This document shows, piece by piece, positions 9,835 through 17,749 of a DNA stretch of 33,225 nt. Position 1 is the stretch's first letter. The number at the start of each line of letters is the position of its first letter. Below the pieces are notes generated by a model. The model ran no database searches and was not told where the DNA came from. It worked only from the letters and a program-made list of their open reading frames with translations. The DNA is from Erythrobacteraceae bacterium. Its GTDB lineage: Bacteria > Pseudomonadota > Alphaproteobacteria > Sphingomonadales > Sphingomonadaceae. Position numbers and translations under genes: made by a program. The stretch covers positions 1 through 33,225 of the forward strand of contig JAIXPX010000015.1 in assembly GCA_027486035.1 (NCBI GenBank). The letters run 5' to 3'.

Positions 9835-10800
9835 ATGTCTGCCGAGCCTGCCATCCGCATCCGCAACCTCGCCAAGCGCTACGCCCCGGCCAAGGGCGCC
9901 AAGGGCACGATGACCGAGGGCAAGCTCGCCTTGGGCGGGGTCAGCTTCGACGTGCCCGAGGGCGCGATCTTCGGGCTGCTCGGCCCGAATGGCGCGGGCA
10001 AGTCGACGCTGATCAACATCCTCGCCGGGCTTGTGAACAAGACCTCGGGCAGCGCCGAGATCTGGGGCTTCGACATCGACCATGACCGGCGCAATGCCAG
10101 CCGCTCGATCGGGATCGTGCCACAGGAGATCGTCTTCGATCCCTTTTTCACGCCCTTCGAGGTGCTGGAGAACCAGGCGGGGTTCTACGGCATTCCCGCC
10201 GCTCTGCGGCGCAGCGAGAAGCTGCTGGAGGCGGTGCGGCTTGCGGACAAGCGCAATGCCTATGCGCGCACGCTGTCTGGCGGGATGAAGCGGCGGCTGC
10301 TGGTGGCCAAGGCGATGGTCCACGCCCCGCCGATCCTGGTGCTCGACGAGCCCACAGCGGGTGTGGACGTGGACCTGCGCCGCCAGCTGTGGGAGCTGGT
10401 CAGCGAGCTGAACCGCGAGGGCGTGACCGTGGTGCTCACCACCCACTACCTCGAGGAGGCCGAGGAGCTGTGCGACCGCATCGCGATCATCAACCACGGC
10501 ACGCTGATCGCCAACAAGCCGACCCGCGAACTGGTGGAGATGGCGCGTGAGAAGATCGTCGCGGTCACGACGGCGAGCGACCTCACCGTCGCGCCTGCCC
10601 ACCCCGCTTTCGCCAAGGTGGAATGGGACGGGGCCCGCGCGGTTGAGGTGACCTATGACAAGGACAGCCTGAGCGCCGGGCAGGTGCTGGGGATCCTCCA
10701 GCAGCAGGGCATCGAGATCGTCGACGTCACGACCCGCGAGGCCGATCTCGAGGACGTCTTTGTCCAGCTTACCGCCGGGCAACCTGCGCCCGCCGGCTGA
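9835..10800 (+). CDS. ABC transporter ATP-binding protein, ABC-2 type
   Basis: 321-residue ATPase subunit of an ABC exporter. Walker A is GPNGAGKST (residues 50-58), the Q-loop follows in VPQEIVFDP, the signature is LSGGMKRR, Walker B is ILVLDEP with the adjacent D-loop AGVDVDLR, and the switch His is in TTHYLEEAEE. The extended C-terminal domain after residue 230 fits the YadG/DrrA-like class, which pairs with an ABC-2 membrane protein. No permease is present on either side, so the partner must lie elsewhere. There is a short extra stretch (AKGAKGTMTEGK, about 19-30) between the first strand and Walker A. The stop codon abuts the convergent stop of the next gene. The substrate is unknown. 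Confidence 0.88.
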   Translation: MSAEPAIRIRNLAKRYAPAKGAKGTMTEGKLALGGVSFDVPEGAIFGLLGPNGAGKSTLINILAGLVNKTSGSAEIWGFDIDHDRRNASRSIGIVPQEIVFDPFFTPFEVLENQAGFYGIPAALRRSEKLLEAVRLADKRNAYARTLSGGMKRRLLVAKAMVHAPPILVLDEPTAGVDVDLRRQLWELVSELNREGVTVVLTTHYLEEAEELCDRIAIINHGTLIANKPTRELVEMAREKIVAVTTASDLTVAPAHPAFAKVEWDGARAVEVTYDKDSLSAGQVLGILQQQGIEIVDVTTREADLEDVFVQLTAGQPAPAG

Positions 10801-10809
10801 TCAGCCGGC
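10792..10809. repeat. Palindrome spanning two convergent stop codons
   Basis: GCCGGCTGATCAGCCGGC is a perfect 18-bp palindrome. Its centre TGATCA contains both the TGA of the ABC ATPase (10798-10800) and, on the other strand, the TGA of the CxxC protein (10801-10803). As RNA it forms a 6-bp stem with a 6-base loop on either strand; T-tracts are absent. Confidence 0.6.
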
Positions 10810-10992
10810 TTCGTTCTCGCTGGGGCGGTTGTCTTGCGGCTTCTGCCTGCGCCAGAGCTTGAGTGCCTCGCGTTCGATGGCGATTCCGCAACCGCGGCAC
10901 TGGCCGACATAGTGCCAGCCGTCCCAGTTGACGCGCCGCCTATCGGGCTCGTGGCGGTTCAGAAGGCATGCAGCGCGGCCAAACACGGACAT
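10801..10992 (-). CDS. Small CxxC protein of unknown function
   Basis: 63-residue protein with C9 and H14 (GRAACLLNRHEP), then VNWDGWHYVGQCRGC with C32 and C35, and a basic C-terminus (KLWRRQK). The two Cys/His pairs could bind one zinc ion. The type is familiar from sphingomonads as a short conserved protein, but no role is known to me. ATG at 10992 is chosen because homologous-looking sequence starts there; an upstream ATG at 11094 would add 34 residues without domain character. It is convergent with, and directly abuts, the ABC ATPase. Confidence 0.6.
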   Translation of the reverse strand: MSVFGRAACLLNRHEPDRRRVNWDGWHYVGQCRGCGIAIEREALKLWRRQKPQDNRPSENEAG

Positions 10993-11106
10993 GCGAAGTG
11001 GTTTCCCGACGAGAGGATGTCGTTCCTGTGCTTTTGCGCCCCAAGCGCCATTGCCTGCCTCGTTGGGCGGGCTGCGCGTTGCGATGACTTCCACCTTGTT
11101 GCCGCC

Positions 11107-11118
11107 TGACCTAGGTCA
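11107..11118. promoter_or_regulatory. FNR/FixK-like palindrome before nadB
   Basis: TGACCTAGGTCA is a perfect 12-bp palindrome; with flanks it reads CTGACCTAGGTCAA, one base off the TTGA-N6-TCAA pattern of FNR/FixK-type regulators. Its centre is 75 bases before the nadB ATG at 11188. Any TATAAT-like element (GATAGT at 11147-11152) is not at the ideal distance for class II activation. Confidence 0.35.
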
Positions 11119-11187
11119 ATGATGAGGGGGGGAACCGCAAGATTTCGATAGTGTGCATGGCCCTTGCCGATTGACGCGTTGCAGGCC

Positions 11188-12801
11188 ATGTCGCGTGGCA
11201 TGGCGAACAATGATGCAAACCAGCAGCCCTACGATGTGCTGGTGATCGGTTCGGGCGCGGCAGGCCTCACCGCGGCGCTGGCTCTGGCCGAAACGCGGCG
11301 GGTGCTGGTGCTGGCCAAGGGCTCGCTGACCGGCGGGTCGACGGCCTGGGCGCAGGGCGGGATCGCCGCTGTGCTCGATGCGGGCGATACCTTCGCCGAT
11401 CATATCCGCGATACCATGGTGGCGGGCGCGGGGCTCAATGACCGGGCGACGGTGGAGTTCGTGATCGAACGTGCGCCGGCCTCGATTGACCGCCTGTGCG
11501 AATTGGGCGTGCCCTTCAACCGTGACGCCAATTCGCTCCACCTCACCCGCGAGGGCGGCCATTCGCACCGCCGCATCGTCCATGTTGACGATGCGACCGG
11601 ATGGGCGGTCCAGCAGGCGCTGCTCAAGGCGGCCGAGGCGAACCCCAACATAACCCTGTTGCCGGGCCGCACCTGCATCGACCTCATCACCGATCGCCAC
11701 CGTGAGCATTTCTCGGCGGCAGGGCGCGTGTGGGGCGTCTATGCGCTCGATGAGGCCACGGGACGCGTGGAGCGCCATCTCGGCCGCGCGACCGTGCTCG
11801 CCTCGGGAGGGGCAGGGCGCGTCTACCAGTTCTCCACCGCCCCGCGCGGCGCGACGGGGGACGGGATCGCGATGGCATGGCGGGCGGGCGCGCGGGTCTC
11901 CAACATGGAGATGATGCAGTTCCACCCGACCTGCCTCTACCACCTCGAGACCAAGAACTTCCTTATCACCGAGGCGGTAAGGGGCGAGGGCGGGCGGCTG
12001 ATCAACCCGCGCACCGGCAAGCGGTTCATGGCGTTCTATGACCCGGAACGGATGGAGCTTGCCCCCCGCGACGTGGTCGCCCGCGCCATCGACGCGGAGA
12101 TCAAGCGCTTCGGCCTCGATTACGTCCACCTCGACATCAGCCACCAGCCCGCCGACTTCGTGCGCGGGCACTTCCCGACTATCTACGAGAAGCTGATGGG
12201 CCTCGGGATCGACATGACCGCGGGCCCGATCCCGGTCGTCCCCGCGCAGCACTATACCTGCGGCGGGGTGGTGGTGGATCTGGCCGCGCGCACCGACATC
12301 CCGGGCCTGTGGGCGGCGGGCGAATGCACCGAAAGCGGCCTCCACGGCGCGAACCGCCTCGCGTCCAACTCCCTCCTCGAATGCTTCGTCTTCGGCGAGG
12401 CGGCGGCGCGGGACATCCTCGCGCGCTGGGACACGCTGGAGGCCCCGCCCGCGATCCTCCCGTGGGACGAAAGCCGCGTGACGGACTCCGACGAGGAAGT
12501 CGTCATCAAGCAGAACTGGACCGAAATCCGCCGCTTCATGTGGAACTATGTCGGCATCGTACGCACCACCAAGCGGCTGGAACGCGCCGCGAGCCGGATC
12601 GAACTGCTGAAGCGCGAGGTCGAGGATTATTACGGGGCGTTCCGGGTGACGACCGACCTGATCGAACTGCGCAACCTGCTGCAAGCCGCCGAGCTGATCG
12701 TGCAGAGCGCCCTCAAGCGCAAGGAAAGCCGCGGGCTGCACTACACGCTCGATTACCCCGATCTGGCGGACGAGGCGAAGGATACGGTGCTGGTGCCGTG
12801 A
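11188..12801 (+). CDS. nadB: L-aspartate oxidase
   Basis: FAD enzyme that oxidises L-aspartate to iminoaspartate, the first step of de novo NAD synthesis; it can use oxygen or fumarate as acceptor. 537 aa from ATG 11188. The N-terminal dinucleotide fold has DVLVIGSGAAGL; substrate and FAD motifs follow as GGSTAWAQGGIAA, HPTCLY, GEGGRLINP and GLHGANRLASNSLLE. The C-terminal helical domain, with a trailing basic segment (LKRKESRGLHYTLDYP), is complete. TTG at 11164 and ATG at 11200 are alternative starts; none has a strong ribosome site. The stop codon overlaps the GTG of the next gene (GTGA at 12798-12801). nadA and nadC are not in the window. Confidence 0.94.
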   Translation: MSRGMANNDANQQPYDVLVIGSGAAGLTAALALAETRRVLVLAKGSLTGGSTAWAQGGIAAVLDAGDTFADHIRDTMVAGAGLNDRATVEFVIERAPASIDRLCELGVPFNRDANSLHLTREGGHSHRRIVHVDDATGWAVQQALLKAAEANPNITLLPGRTCIDLITDRHREHFSAAGRVWGVYALDEATGRVERHLGRATVLASGGAGRVYQFSTAPRGATGDGIAMAWRAGARVSNMEMMQFHPTCLYHLETKNFLITEAVRGEGGRLINPRTGKRFMAFYDPERMELAPRDVVARAIDAEIKRFGLDYVHLDISHQPADFVRGHFPTIYEKLMGLGIDMTAGPIPVVPAQHYTCGGVVVDLAARTDIPGLWAAGECTESGLHGANRLASNSLLECFVFGEAAARDILARWDTLEAPPAILPWDESRVTDSDEEVVIKQNWTEIRRFMWNYVGIVRTTKRLERAASRIELLKREVEDYYGAFRVTTDLIELRNLLQAAELIVQSALKRKESRGLHYTLDYPDLADEAKDTVLVP

Positions 12802-13577
12802 GGGTGGATACGCGGGTCGCAGAGGCGGAGCGGCTGCTCCCCATCTATCGTCGGGCAATTGCCGATTTAGAGTCCTTCCTTCGATTGGTTGAGACTGGGA
12901 ACATCAAGCCTCAGGAAGTGGAACGCGGGGGGCATGTTGCAGTTCGCTTCGTTGAAAAAACACCGGAGGAGGCACTGTTCCTTAAGCTCGGCCGCCTAGT
13001 GAGCCTAAATAAGGTTCTAATAATCCTTGTGATAAATGGTTTTATTCAGGAACAAGGGATCATTCAGAGGTGCATTGACGAGACGAATGAGGATATTTTT
13101 TTCATAGCAGCAAATGTCACGGGCACAGCGGAATCAAATAAATTTGAGCGCGTTCTGTCAGAGTTTTGGAAAGAAGATTATGAAGACCCGAACGATCCCG
13201 CTGGAACACTCATAAATCGCTGGTTTTCACGCAAAGGAATAGTGACATTTCTAAATAGAATATTTCCTCATGACGACCCCGAAAAGGCAGATCGGGCGGC
13301 CAAGGCCGTCAATAGCATGTATTCGGGGTTTGTTCATGGAGCGGCTCCTCAAATTCTTGAATTATACAGTCTATCTTCAGGTCGCTTCGAAACCAATGGA
13401 TTGCGTGGAACGAATCGGCATCTGGACTATGTCTTTGATGCGCAGAATTCTATTTATCGTTCACTTTGTTCTGCGGGCATCATTGGGAAAGCTTTTGGAT
13501 CTGAGGACCTGTTTCAGATCGGCCGAGCGGCGGTGGTCAAGTTCGAGAAGGCTATCGGCATGGATGGAAATAACTGA
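12798..13577 (+). CDS. AT-rich gene of unknown function overlapping nadB
   Basis: 259-residue cytoplasmic protein starting with GTG at 12798, which overlaps the nadB stop by three bases; GTG at 12804 is an alternative. I do not recognise a family. The product is mostly helical by eye, with no signal peptide. A hydrophobic stretch (LNKVLIILVINGF, about 69-81) looks like a buried helix rather than a membrane segment. Conserved-looking stretches are KAVNSMYSGFVHGAAPQILELY and the region after NGLRGTNRHLDY. From about 12840 the DNA is much richer in A and T than the flanking genes, with AT-rich codons such as ATA, TTA and AAT, so it was probably acquired horizontally. The overlap suggests translation coupled to nadB in the present arrangement. 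Confidence 0.65.
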   Translation: MRVDTRVAEAERLLPIYRRAIADLESFLRLVETGNIKPQEVERGGHVAVRFVEKTPEEALFLKLGRLVSLNKVLIILVINGFIQEQGIIQRCIDETNEDIFFIAANVTGTAESNKFERVLSEFWKEDYEDPNDPAGTLINRWFSRKGIVTFLNRIFPHDDPEKADRAAKAVNSMYSGFVHGAAPQILELYSLSSGRFETNGLRGTNRHLDYVFDAQNSIYRSLCSAGIIGKAFGSEDLFQIGRAAVVKFEKAIGMDGNN

Positions 13578-13619
13578 ACTCTCGGCCACAACGACACGAT
13601 CTAGAGAGGTTGCATTGAG

Positions 13620-14576
13620 ATGCGTGTAGTTTTTTCAGCACTGGCGATGGCTATCGCAAGTTTTGCTTTAAACCCCCTCGCCGCCCAAGACGCCGCCCCC
13701 ACCCCCGCGCCATCCGAAAACGCCCCGGAGAACGCCATCGTCGTCTCCGCCCAGCGTTCGGGCGCGCCCATGTGGATCATTGATACGCCCACCGGCACCG
13801 TCATCCTTGTCGGCGAGATTCGGGCGATCCCCGAGACCACCCCGTGGGAGCCGCTGCGGCTGGAGGAAGCGACCAAGCAGGCCGACCGCGTGATCCTCGG
13901 CGCGCGCGGCAAGATCTCCCCGGGCGATATCCTGCGGCTGATCTTCTCGGGCAGCACCTTCACCAAGCTGCCCGACAAGAGCACCGCCAGCGACTATCTC
14001 GCCCCTGCGCAGTGGCAGCGACTCGCCGCGCTCGGCACGGCCCACAAGGAAGACTATGCCCGCCAGTCCTTCCTGCTGACCTCCTTCGGGATGCTGCGCA
14101 AGGAACTGCGCTTCAACCGCGACACGGGCGAGGATGCCTCGGACGTGGTGAGCAAGGCGGCCGACAAGGCCAAGGTGCCCACCACCCGCGCCGGCACGCT
14201 GCGCGGCGAGGACATTCTCGACAACCTCGCCGAGGCGCCGCCGGCCGCGCATATTCCCTGCCTTGAGGCAGCGATGGATGCCGTCGAAGCGGGGCCGGCC
14301 ATCATCGAACAGCGTGCGACCGACTGGCGCCGCTACAAAATCCCGGCGGTGATGGCGAACCCGCTCGAACAGGCGCTCGGCAAGTGCTGGCCCTGGGCGG
14401 ACGAGACTTTGGGCAGCGAACTCAGGACCATCTGGGTCGACCGCATCGCCGAGGCGAGCGCCGCGAAGGGCACCACGCTCGCGGTTGTCCCCTTGCGAGT
14501 GTTGGCGGAAGAGGGCGGGGTGCTTGACCAATTGGACGCGCGCGGCTTCGATATTGCCGGACCTCCGTGGAAGTGA
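13620..14576 (+). CDS. TraB/GumN-like secreted protein
   Basis: 318-residue exported protein with a signal peptide (VVFSALAMAIASFALNPLAAQ). The rest resembles the TraB/GumN (TIKI-like) fold: a first strand-turn TPTGTVILVGEIRAIP, a central helical part, two cysteines (IPCLEAA, GKCWPW) and the family-like end LAEEGGVLDQLDARGFDI. In active relatives the first motif normally reads GxxH; here it is GEIR, so the metal-binding His appears to be missing. AGAGAGG precedes the ATG by about 10 bases. The first 15 codons are AT-rich like the preceding gene; composition then switches abruptly to GC-rich. Family assignment is moderate. Confidence 0.6.
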   Translation: MRVVFSALAMAIASFALNPLAAQDAAPTPAPSENAPENAIVVSAQRSGAPMWIIDTPTGTVILVGEIRAIPETTPWEPLRLEEATKQADRVILGARGKISPGDILRLIFSGSTFTKLPDKSTASDYLAPAQWQRLAALGTAHKEDYARQSFLLTSFGMLRKELRFNRDTGEDASDVVSKAADKAKVPTTRAGTLRGEDILDNLAEAPPAAHIPCLEAAMDAVEAGPAIIEQRATDWRRYKIPAVMANPLEQALGKCWPWADETLGSELRTIWVDRIAEASAAKGTTLAVVPLRVLAEEGGVLDQLDARGFDIAGPPWK

Positions 14577-14609
14577 CCGCGGGGGCCTCAGAGAGGATCG
14601 AGATCGCCC

Positions 14610-15509
14610 ATGCCCACTGTCACCACCCCCAACACCGGCATCGAGCTTTTCTACGAGGATAACGGAAGCACCGACGCCGAAGTGATCCTGCTGGTGATGG
14701 GGCTCGGCGCGCAGATGACGCTGTGGCCGGACGAGCTGGTCGCGGCGCTGGTCGGCGACGGGTTCCGGGTGATCCGCTACGACAACCGCGACATCGGCCT
14801 TTCCCAGAAGTTCGAGGGCGCGCGCGCGCCTTCGCCCGCCGTGCAGGTGCTGAGGAAGAAGATCGGCTTCCCCGCCAAGGTGCCCTACACGCTCAGGGAT
14901 ATGGCTGATGACGGGATCGGCCTGCTCGATGCGCTGGGCATCGGCAAGGCGCATGTGGTCGGCGCATCGATGGGCGGGATGATCGCGCAGCTCATGGCGG
15001 TGCACCACCCCGAGCGCCTGATGACCCTCACCTCGATCATGTCGACCACCGGCAATGGCAAGCTGCCGCAGGCGGAGAAGCGCGCGATCGACGCATTGGT
15101 CGCACCGCTCAAGGGCATGGACGAGGAGACCCTCGTCGCCCACGGCCTCAACATCGCGCGCAATATCGGCAGCCCCCACAGCGACGAGTTTCCCTTCGAC
15201 GAGGCCGCGCAGCGCGAGCGCGTGCTGTGGAACATGCGCCGCTCGGTCTACCCGGCCGGGCTCCCGCGCCAGCTTGCCGCGATCATCGACGACGGGTGCC
15301 GCCGGTCCCGGCTGGCGGGGGTGCGCACGCCGACCCTGGTCCTGCATGGCGAGGCCGACCCGCTGGTAAGGCTGGCCGCAGGCGAAGACACGGCGCGGCA
15401 TATCTCCGGGGCGCGGCTGGTCACGATTCCCGGCTGGGGGCATGATCTGCCGCTGCCGCTGATCCCGCGTCTGGCGGGCGAGATTGCCGGGCACGCGCGG
15501 GGGATTTGA
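14610..15509 (+). CDS. Alpha/beta hydrolase
   Basis: 299-residue alpha/beta-fold hydrolase. The oxyanion region is LLVMGLGAQ, the nucleophile elbow is VVGASMGG (Ser), the acid is in LVLHGEADPLV (Asp), and the catalytic His is in PGWGHDLP. A YDNRDIGLS motif near residue 57 is typical of the group that includes esterases, aclacinomycin methylesterase-like enzymes and beta-ketoadipate enol-lactone hydrolases. The substrate is unknown. It lies 33 bases downstream of the TraB/GumN-like gene on the same strand, with a purine-rich AGAGAGGA 20 bases before the ATG but no ideal ribosome site. A terminator-like hairpin follows at 15518-15547. Confidence 0.82.
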   Translation: MPTVTTPNTGIELFYEDNGSTDAEVILLVMGLGAQMTLWPDELVAALVGDGFRVIRYDNRDIGLSQKFEGARAPSPAVQVLRKKIGFPAKVPYTLRDMADDGIGLLDALGIGKAHVVGASMGGMIAQLMAVHHPERLMTLTSIMSTTGNGKLPQAEKRAIDALVAPLKGMDEETLVAHGLNIARNIGSPHSDEFPFDEAAQRERVLWNMRRSVYPAGLPRQLAAIIDDGCRRSRLAGVRTPTLVLHGEADPLVRLAAGEDTARHISGARLVTIPGWGHDLPLPLIPRLAGEIAGHARGI

Positions 15510-15517
15510 TTCTCCAC

Positions 15518-15547
15518 CCGTCACCCCAGCTTTCGCTGGGGTGACGG
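15518..15547. terminator. Bidirectional hairpin between convergent genes
   Basis: Perfect 13-bp inverted repeat (15518-15530 and 15535-15547) with the loop TTTC, lying 8 bases after the hydrolase stop and 11 bases before the convergent VOC stop. The core GTCACCCCAGC is of the kind found as a dispersed repeat in sphingomonads, so it may be a REP-like element that serves as a terminator for both genes. Confidence 0.6.
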
Positions 15548-15558
15548 AATGACGCGAT

Positions 15559-16095
15559 TTACCCCATCGCCTGCCACGGAATGATCGCCGCATCCCCCGG
15601 CCGTGCTGCTGCCGCCTCGCGCGCTTCGGCGTACATGGCGCGGATGATGGGCAGGTCCGGGTAGACCTCGGTCATGAAGCCGATCAGGCTCCGGGTATCG
15701 ACATAGCAGATGCGCCGGCCGGCAAAGCCGAACTCGCTCACCACCGGATAGCCCTGGGCGACCAGGTGATCTCGCGTCGCCTCGTAATCGGCAGCAAAGG
15801 TGGCGCAATGATGCAGCACCGGCTGGCCGTCGGCCCGCAAGCTCTCGTTGAAGGCGCAAGGCCCTTGCGAGACGACCTCGATCACCTCGACATTGAGGTC
15901 GCCCGTCTGCACGAAGACCCCGCGGATGCGGATCGGATCGGCCGGCTGCCCGCGATAGGTGTGGTCCGTCAGCACGCCCTCGGTGCCGCCAAGGAACGGG
16001 CCCCAGCCGAAGGCGCGGTTCAGCGCCGCGCAGCCTTCCTCGAGATTCGGCACGAGATAGGCCGTCTGGACCAGCGTGACGGGAAGGAGGCTCAC
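15559..16095 (-). CDS. VOC family protein, last gene of catabolic operon
   Basis: 178-residue protein of the vicinal oxygen chelate superfamily (glyoxalase, methylmalonyl-CoA epimerase and extradiol dioxygenase fold), with two beta-alpha-beta-beta-beta modules. Candidate metal ligands are Gln in LVQTAYLVP, Glu in LNVEVIEVV, His in LHHCATFAADY and Glu in FMTEVYPD. GWGPFLGG is the loop shared with the other two VOC proteins of the window. It starts with GTG at 16095, overlapping the TGA of the TIM-barrel gene (GTGA), which indicates translational coupling. A function next to a Rieske oxygenase and an SDR could be an isomerase, an epimerase or a ring-cleavage-related step; nothing in the sequence decides this. 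Confidence 0.75.
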   Translation of the reverse strand: MSLLPVTLVQTAYLVPNLEEGCAALNRAFGWGPFLGGTEGVLTDHTYRGQPADPIRIRGVFVQTGDLNVEVIEVVSQGPCAFNESLRADGQPVLHHCATFAADYEATRDHLVAQGYPVVSEFGFAGRRICYVDTRSLIGFMTEVYPDLPIIRAMYAEAREAAAARPGDAAIIPWQAMG

Positions 16096-16889
16096 CCGCG
16101 CGCGTCCAGCCACAGGCGCGAGGTGCGCGCCACTTCGCGGGCGCGCTCCTTGAGGTCGGGGAAGGTGTCGCGCAGCACCGCCGAACGCTCCTCGATCGCC
16201 ATCGGCAGGGTGTCGGGCAAGGCATCGACCATGGCCGCCAAGGGCAGACCGCCCTGCCCCAGCGGCATCCGGCGGTTGATCGCATCGTCGATGATCGCAT
16301 CGAAGTTCGTCACGTCCGGGCCCTCGGCGGGCGCGTCGCAGGGCTGGCAATAGGTGAGCCATGCGCGCGGGATCGCGGCAAGGTCGTCTGCCGTCCCGCC
16401 CGAACGCGCCCAGTGGAGCGTATCGACCAGCAGCGCCTTGGCCTCGCCCTCGACCTGTTCGAGGATGGCGCGGGCCATGTGGATCGACTTCACCTCGGTG
16501 AAGATGCCGAATTCGAGATTGACCCTGACACCCGTGCCCTTGGCGCGGTCGACCATCGCCTGAAACTTGGCGGTGGTGGCGGCCATGTCAGGGTCCGAGG
16601 AGACGCACAGCAGATTGCGCGCGCCGAGTTCGGCGGCGATGTCGACCAGCTCGGTCAGCCACGGATCGGGCGCGCCGGGCATGATCCACGCGACCTCGCA
16701 ATCGAGCAGTTGCACTCCGGCATCACGCGCCTGTTGGCGGATGGCGCGGGTGGTGGCGGGGGTCCAAGAGTCCTTCTCGATCCACATCCCCCCGAAGTCG
16801 AAATCGCTCGCGGCGGCGCACTCGATGAGCTGGGCGGGGGTGGCCTCGGGCATGATCCCGGCGGCGAGCGAGATCAGACGATTAGGCAT
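16092..16889 (-). CDS. TIM-barrel isomerase/epimerase-type enzyme
   Basis: 265-residue protein of the sugar phosphate isomerase/epimerase (AP endonuclease 2-like TIM barrel) superfamily. The metal-site pattern is present: E126 in NLEFGIF, D156 and H159 in LLVDTLHWARSG, and Q182/D185 in TYCQPCDAP. Members include hydroxypyruvate isomerase, tagatose 3-epimerase, inosose dehydratase and 3-dehydroshikimate dehydratase; relatives are also found in aromatic-degradation operons. ATG at 16889 has GGGAGA about nine bases upstream. It is the third gene of the Rieske-SDR-TIM-VOC string, and its stop overlaps the GTG of the VOC gene. The substrate is not deducible. Confidence 0.8.
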   Translation of the reverse strand: MPNRLISLAAGIMPEATPAQLIECAAASDFDFGGMWIEKDSWTPATTRAIRQQARDAGVQLLDCEVAWIMPGAPDPWLTELVDIAAELGARNLLCVSSDPDMAATTAKFQAMVDRAKGTGVRVNLEFGIFTEVKSIHMARAILEQVEGEAKALLVDTLHWARSGGTADDLAAIPRAWLTYCQPCDAPAEGPDVTNFDAIIDDAINRRMPLGQGGLPLAAMVDALPDTLPMAIEERSAVLRDTFPDLKERAREVARTSRLWLDARG

Positions 16890-16945
16890 GGCGAGCGTCT
16901 CCCGAAGGGATGGCGCGAATAAGCCCGCGCGGCGCTTGAGCGTGC

Positions 16946-16975
16946 TTTCCGGTTCGCGTCAGCTTGAACCGGAAA
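16946..16975. terminator. Hairpin between SDR and TIM-barrel genes
   Basis: Perfect 10-bp inverted repeat TTTCCGGTTC / GAACCGGAAA (16946-16955 and 16966-16975) with a 10-base loop, starting 5 bases after the SDR stop codon on the minus strand. No long T-tract follows. It may attenuate transcription inside the operon or stabilise the upstream mRNA. Confidence 0.5.
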
Positions 16976-16979
16976 CGCA

Positions 16980-17735
16980 TCACAGCGTTTGCCCGTCGTC
17001 GAGGATGAAGTCGGTCCCCGTCACGAACTCGCTCGCGTCCGAGCACAGGAACAGGATCATCGCGTCGAGGCCCTCCTCGCCCATCAAGCGGCGCTTGGGG
17101 AAGCGGGCGATCTGCTTCTGGCCGGGCTCGGTATCGAACCACGCGTCGTTGATGGCGGTGCGGATGTAGCCGGGCGAGACGGTGTTGACGTTGATCCCGG
17201 CCCGCGCCCATTCGCGAGCGAGCGTGCGGCCGGCCTGCACCACGCCGGCCTTGCTGGCGGCATAGGCGACGAGGCCGGGGGAGGGCTCGAAGGCGGTGAT
17301 CGAGGCGATCAGCACGATCCGGCCCTTGGCGACGCCCTGCGCCATCATCCGCTTCGCGCCTTCGCGCGCGGTGAGGATCGCGCCCTTGAGATTGATAGCG
17401 AGGGTCTGCTCGATCTCCGCTTCGGAAATGGTCGTGGCCATCCCTGCGCCGTCCACCCCCGCGTTGGCGATCACCGTGTCGACCGGGCTGCCAAACGCCG
17501 CTTCGGCCGCATCGAACCCGGCGATGATGTCGGCCTCGCGGGCGACGTCCATCTGCACGGCGGCAGCCCGGGGGCCGATCTCGGCCGCCAGCGCCTCCAG
17601 CCGGTCGGCCCGCCGCGCACCCAGCGCGACCTTCGCGCCGCTCGCGGCAAGGATGCGCCCGAAGCGGGTGCCGAGGCCGGATGACGCGCCGGTGACGAGC
17701 GCGGTGCGCCCGGTGAGGTCGAAGGAGAAGGTCAT
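16980..17735 (-). CDS. SDR family oxidoreductase
   Basis: 251-residue classical short-chain dehydrogenase/reductase, NAD(P)-dependent. The cofactor motif is TGASSGLG (15-22), followed by NAG (91-93), and the catalytic tetrad N115, S145, Y158 and K162 (YAASK) is complete. R41/R42 after the second strand (GARRADR) suggest NADPH, but the assignment is not firm. The C-terminal FVTGTDFILDDGQTL is typical. It is placed between the Rieske oxygenase and the TIM-barrel enzyme on the same strand, so it may oxidise a hydroxylated intermediate (a diol or ring alcohol). A palindromic repeat element separates it from the oxygenase gene. Confidence 0.88.
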   Translation of the reverse strand: MTFSFDLTGRTALVTGASSGLGTRFGRILAASGAKVALGARRADRLEALAAEIGPRAAAVQMDVAREADIIAGFDAAEAAFGSPVDTVIANAGVDGAGMATTISEAEIEQTLAINLKGAILTAREGAKRMMAQGVAKGRIVLIASITAFEPSPGLVAYAASKAGVVQAGRTLAREWARAGINVNTVSPGYIRTAINDAWFDTEPGQKQIARFPKRRLMGEEGLDAMILFLCSDASEFVTGTDFILDDGQTL

Positions 17736-17749
17736 GGGTGTCTCATGCT

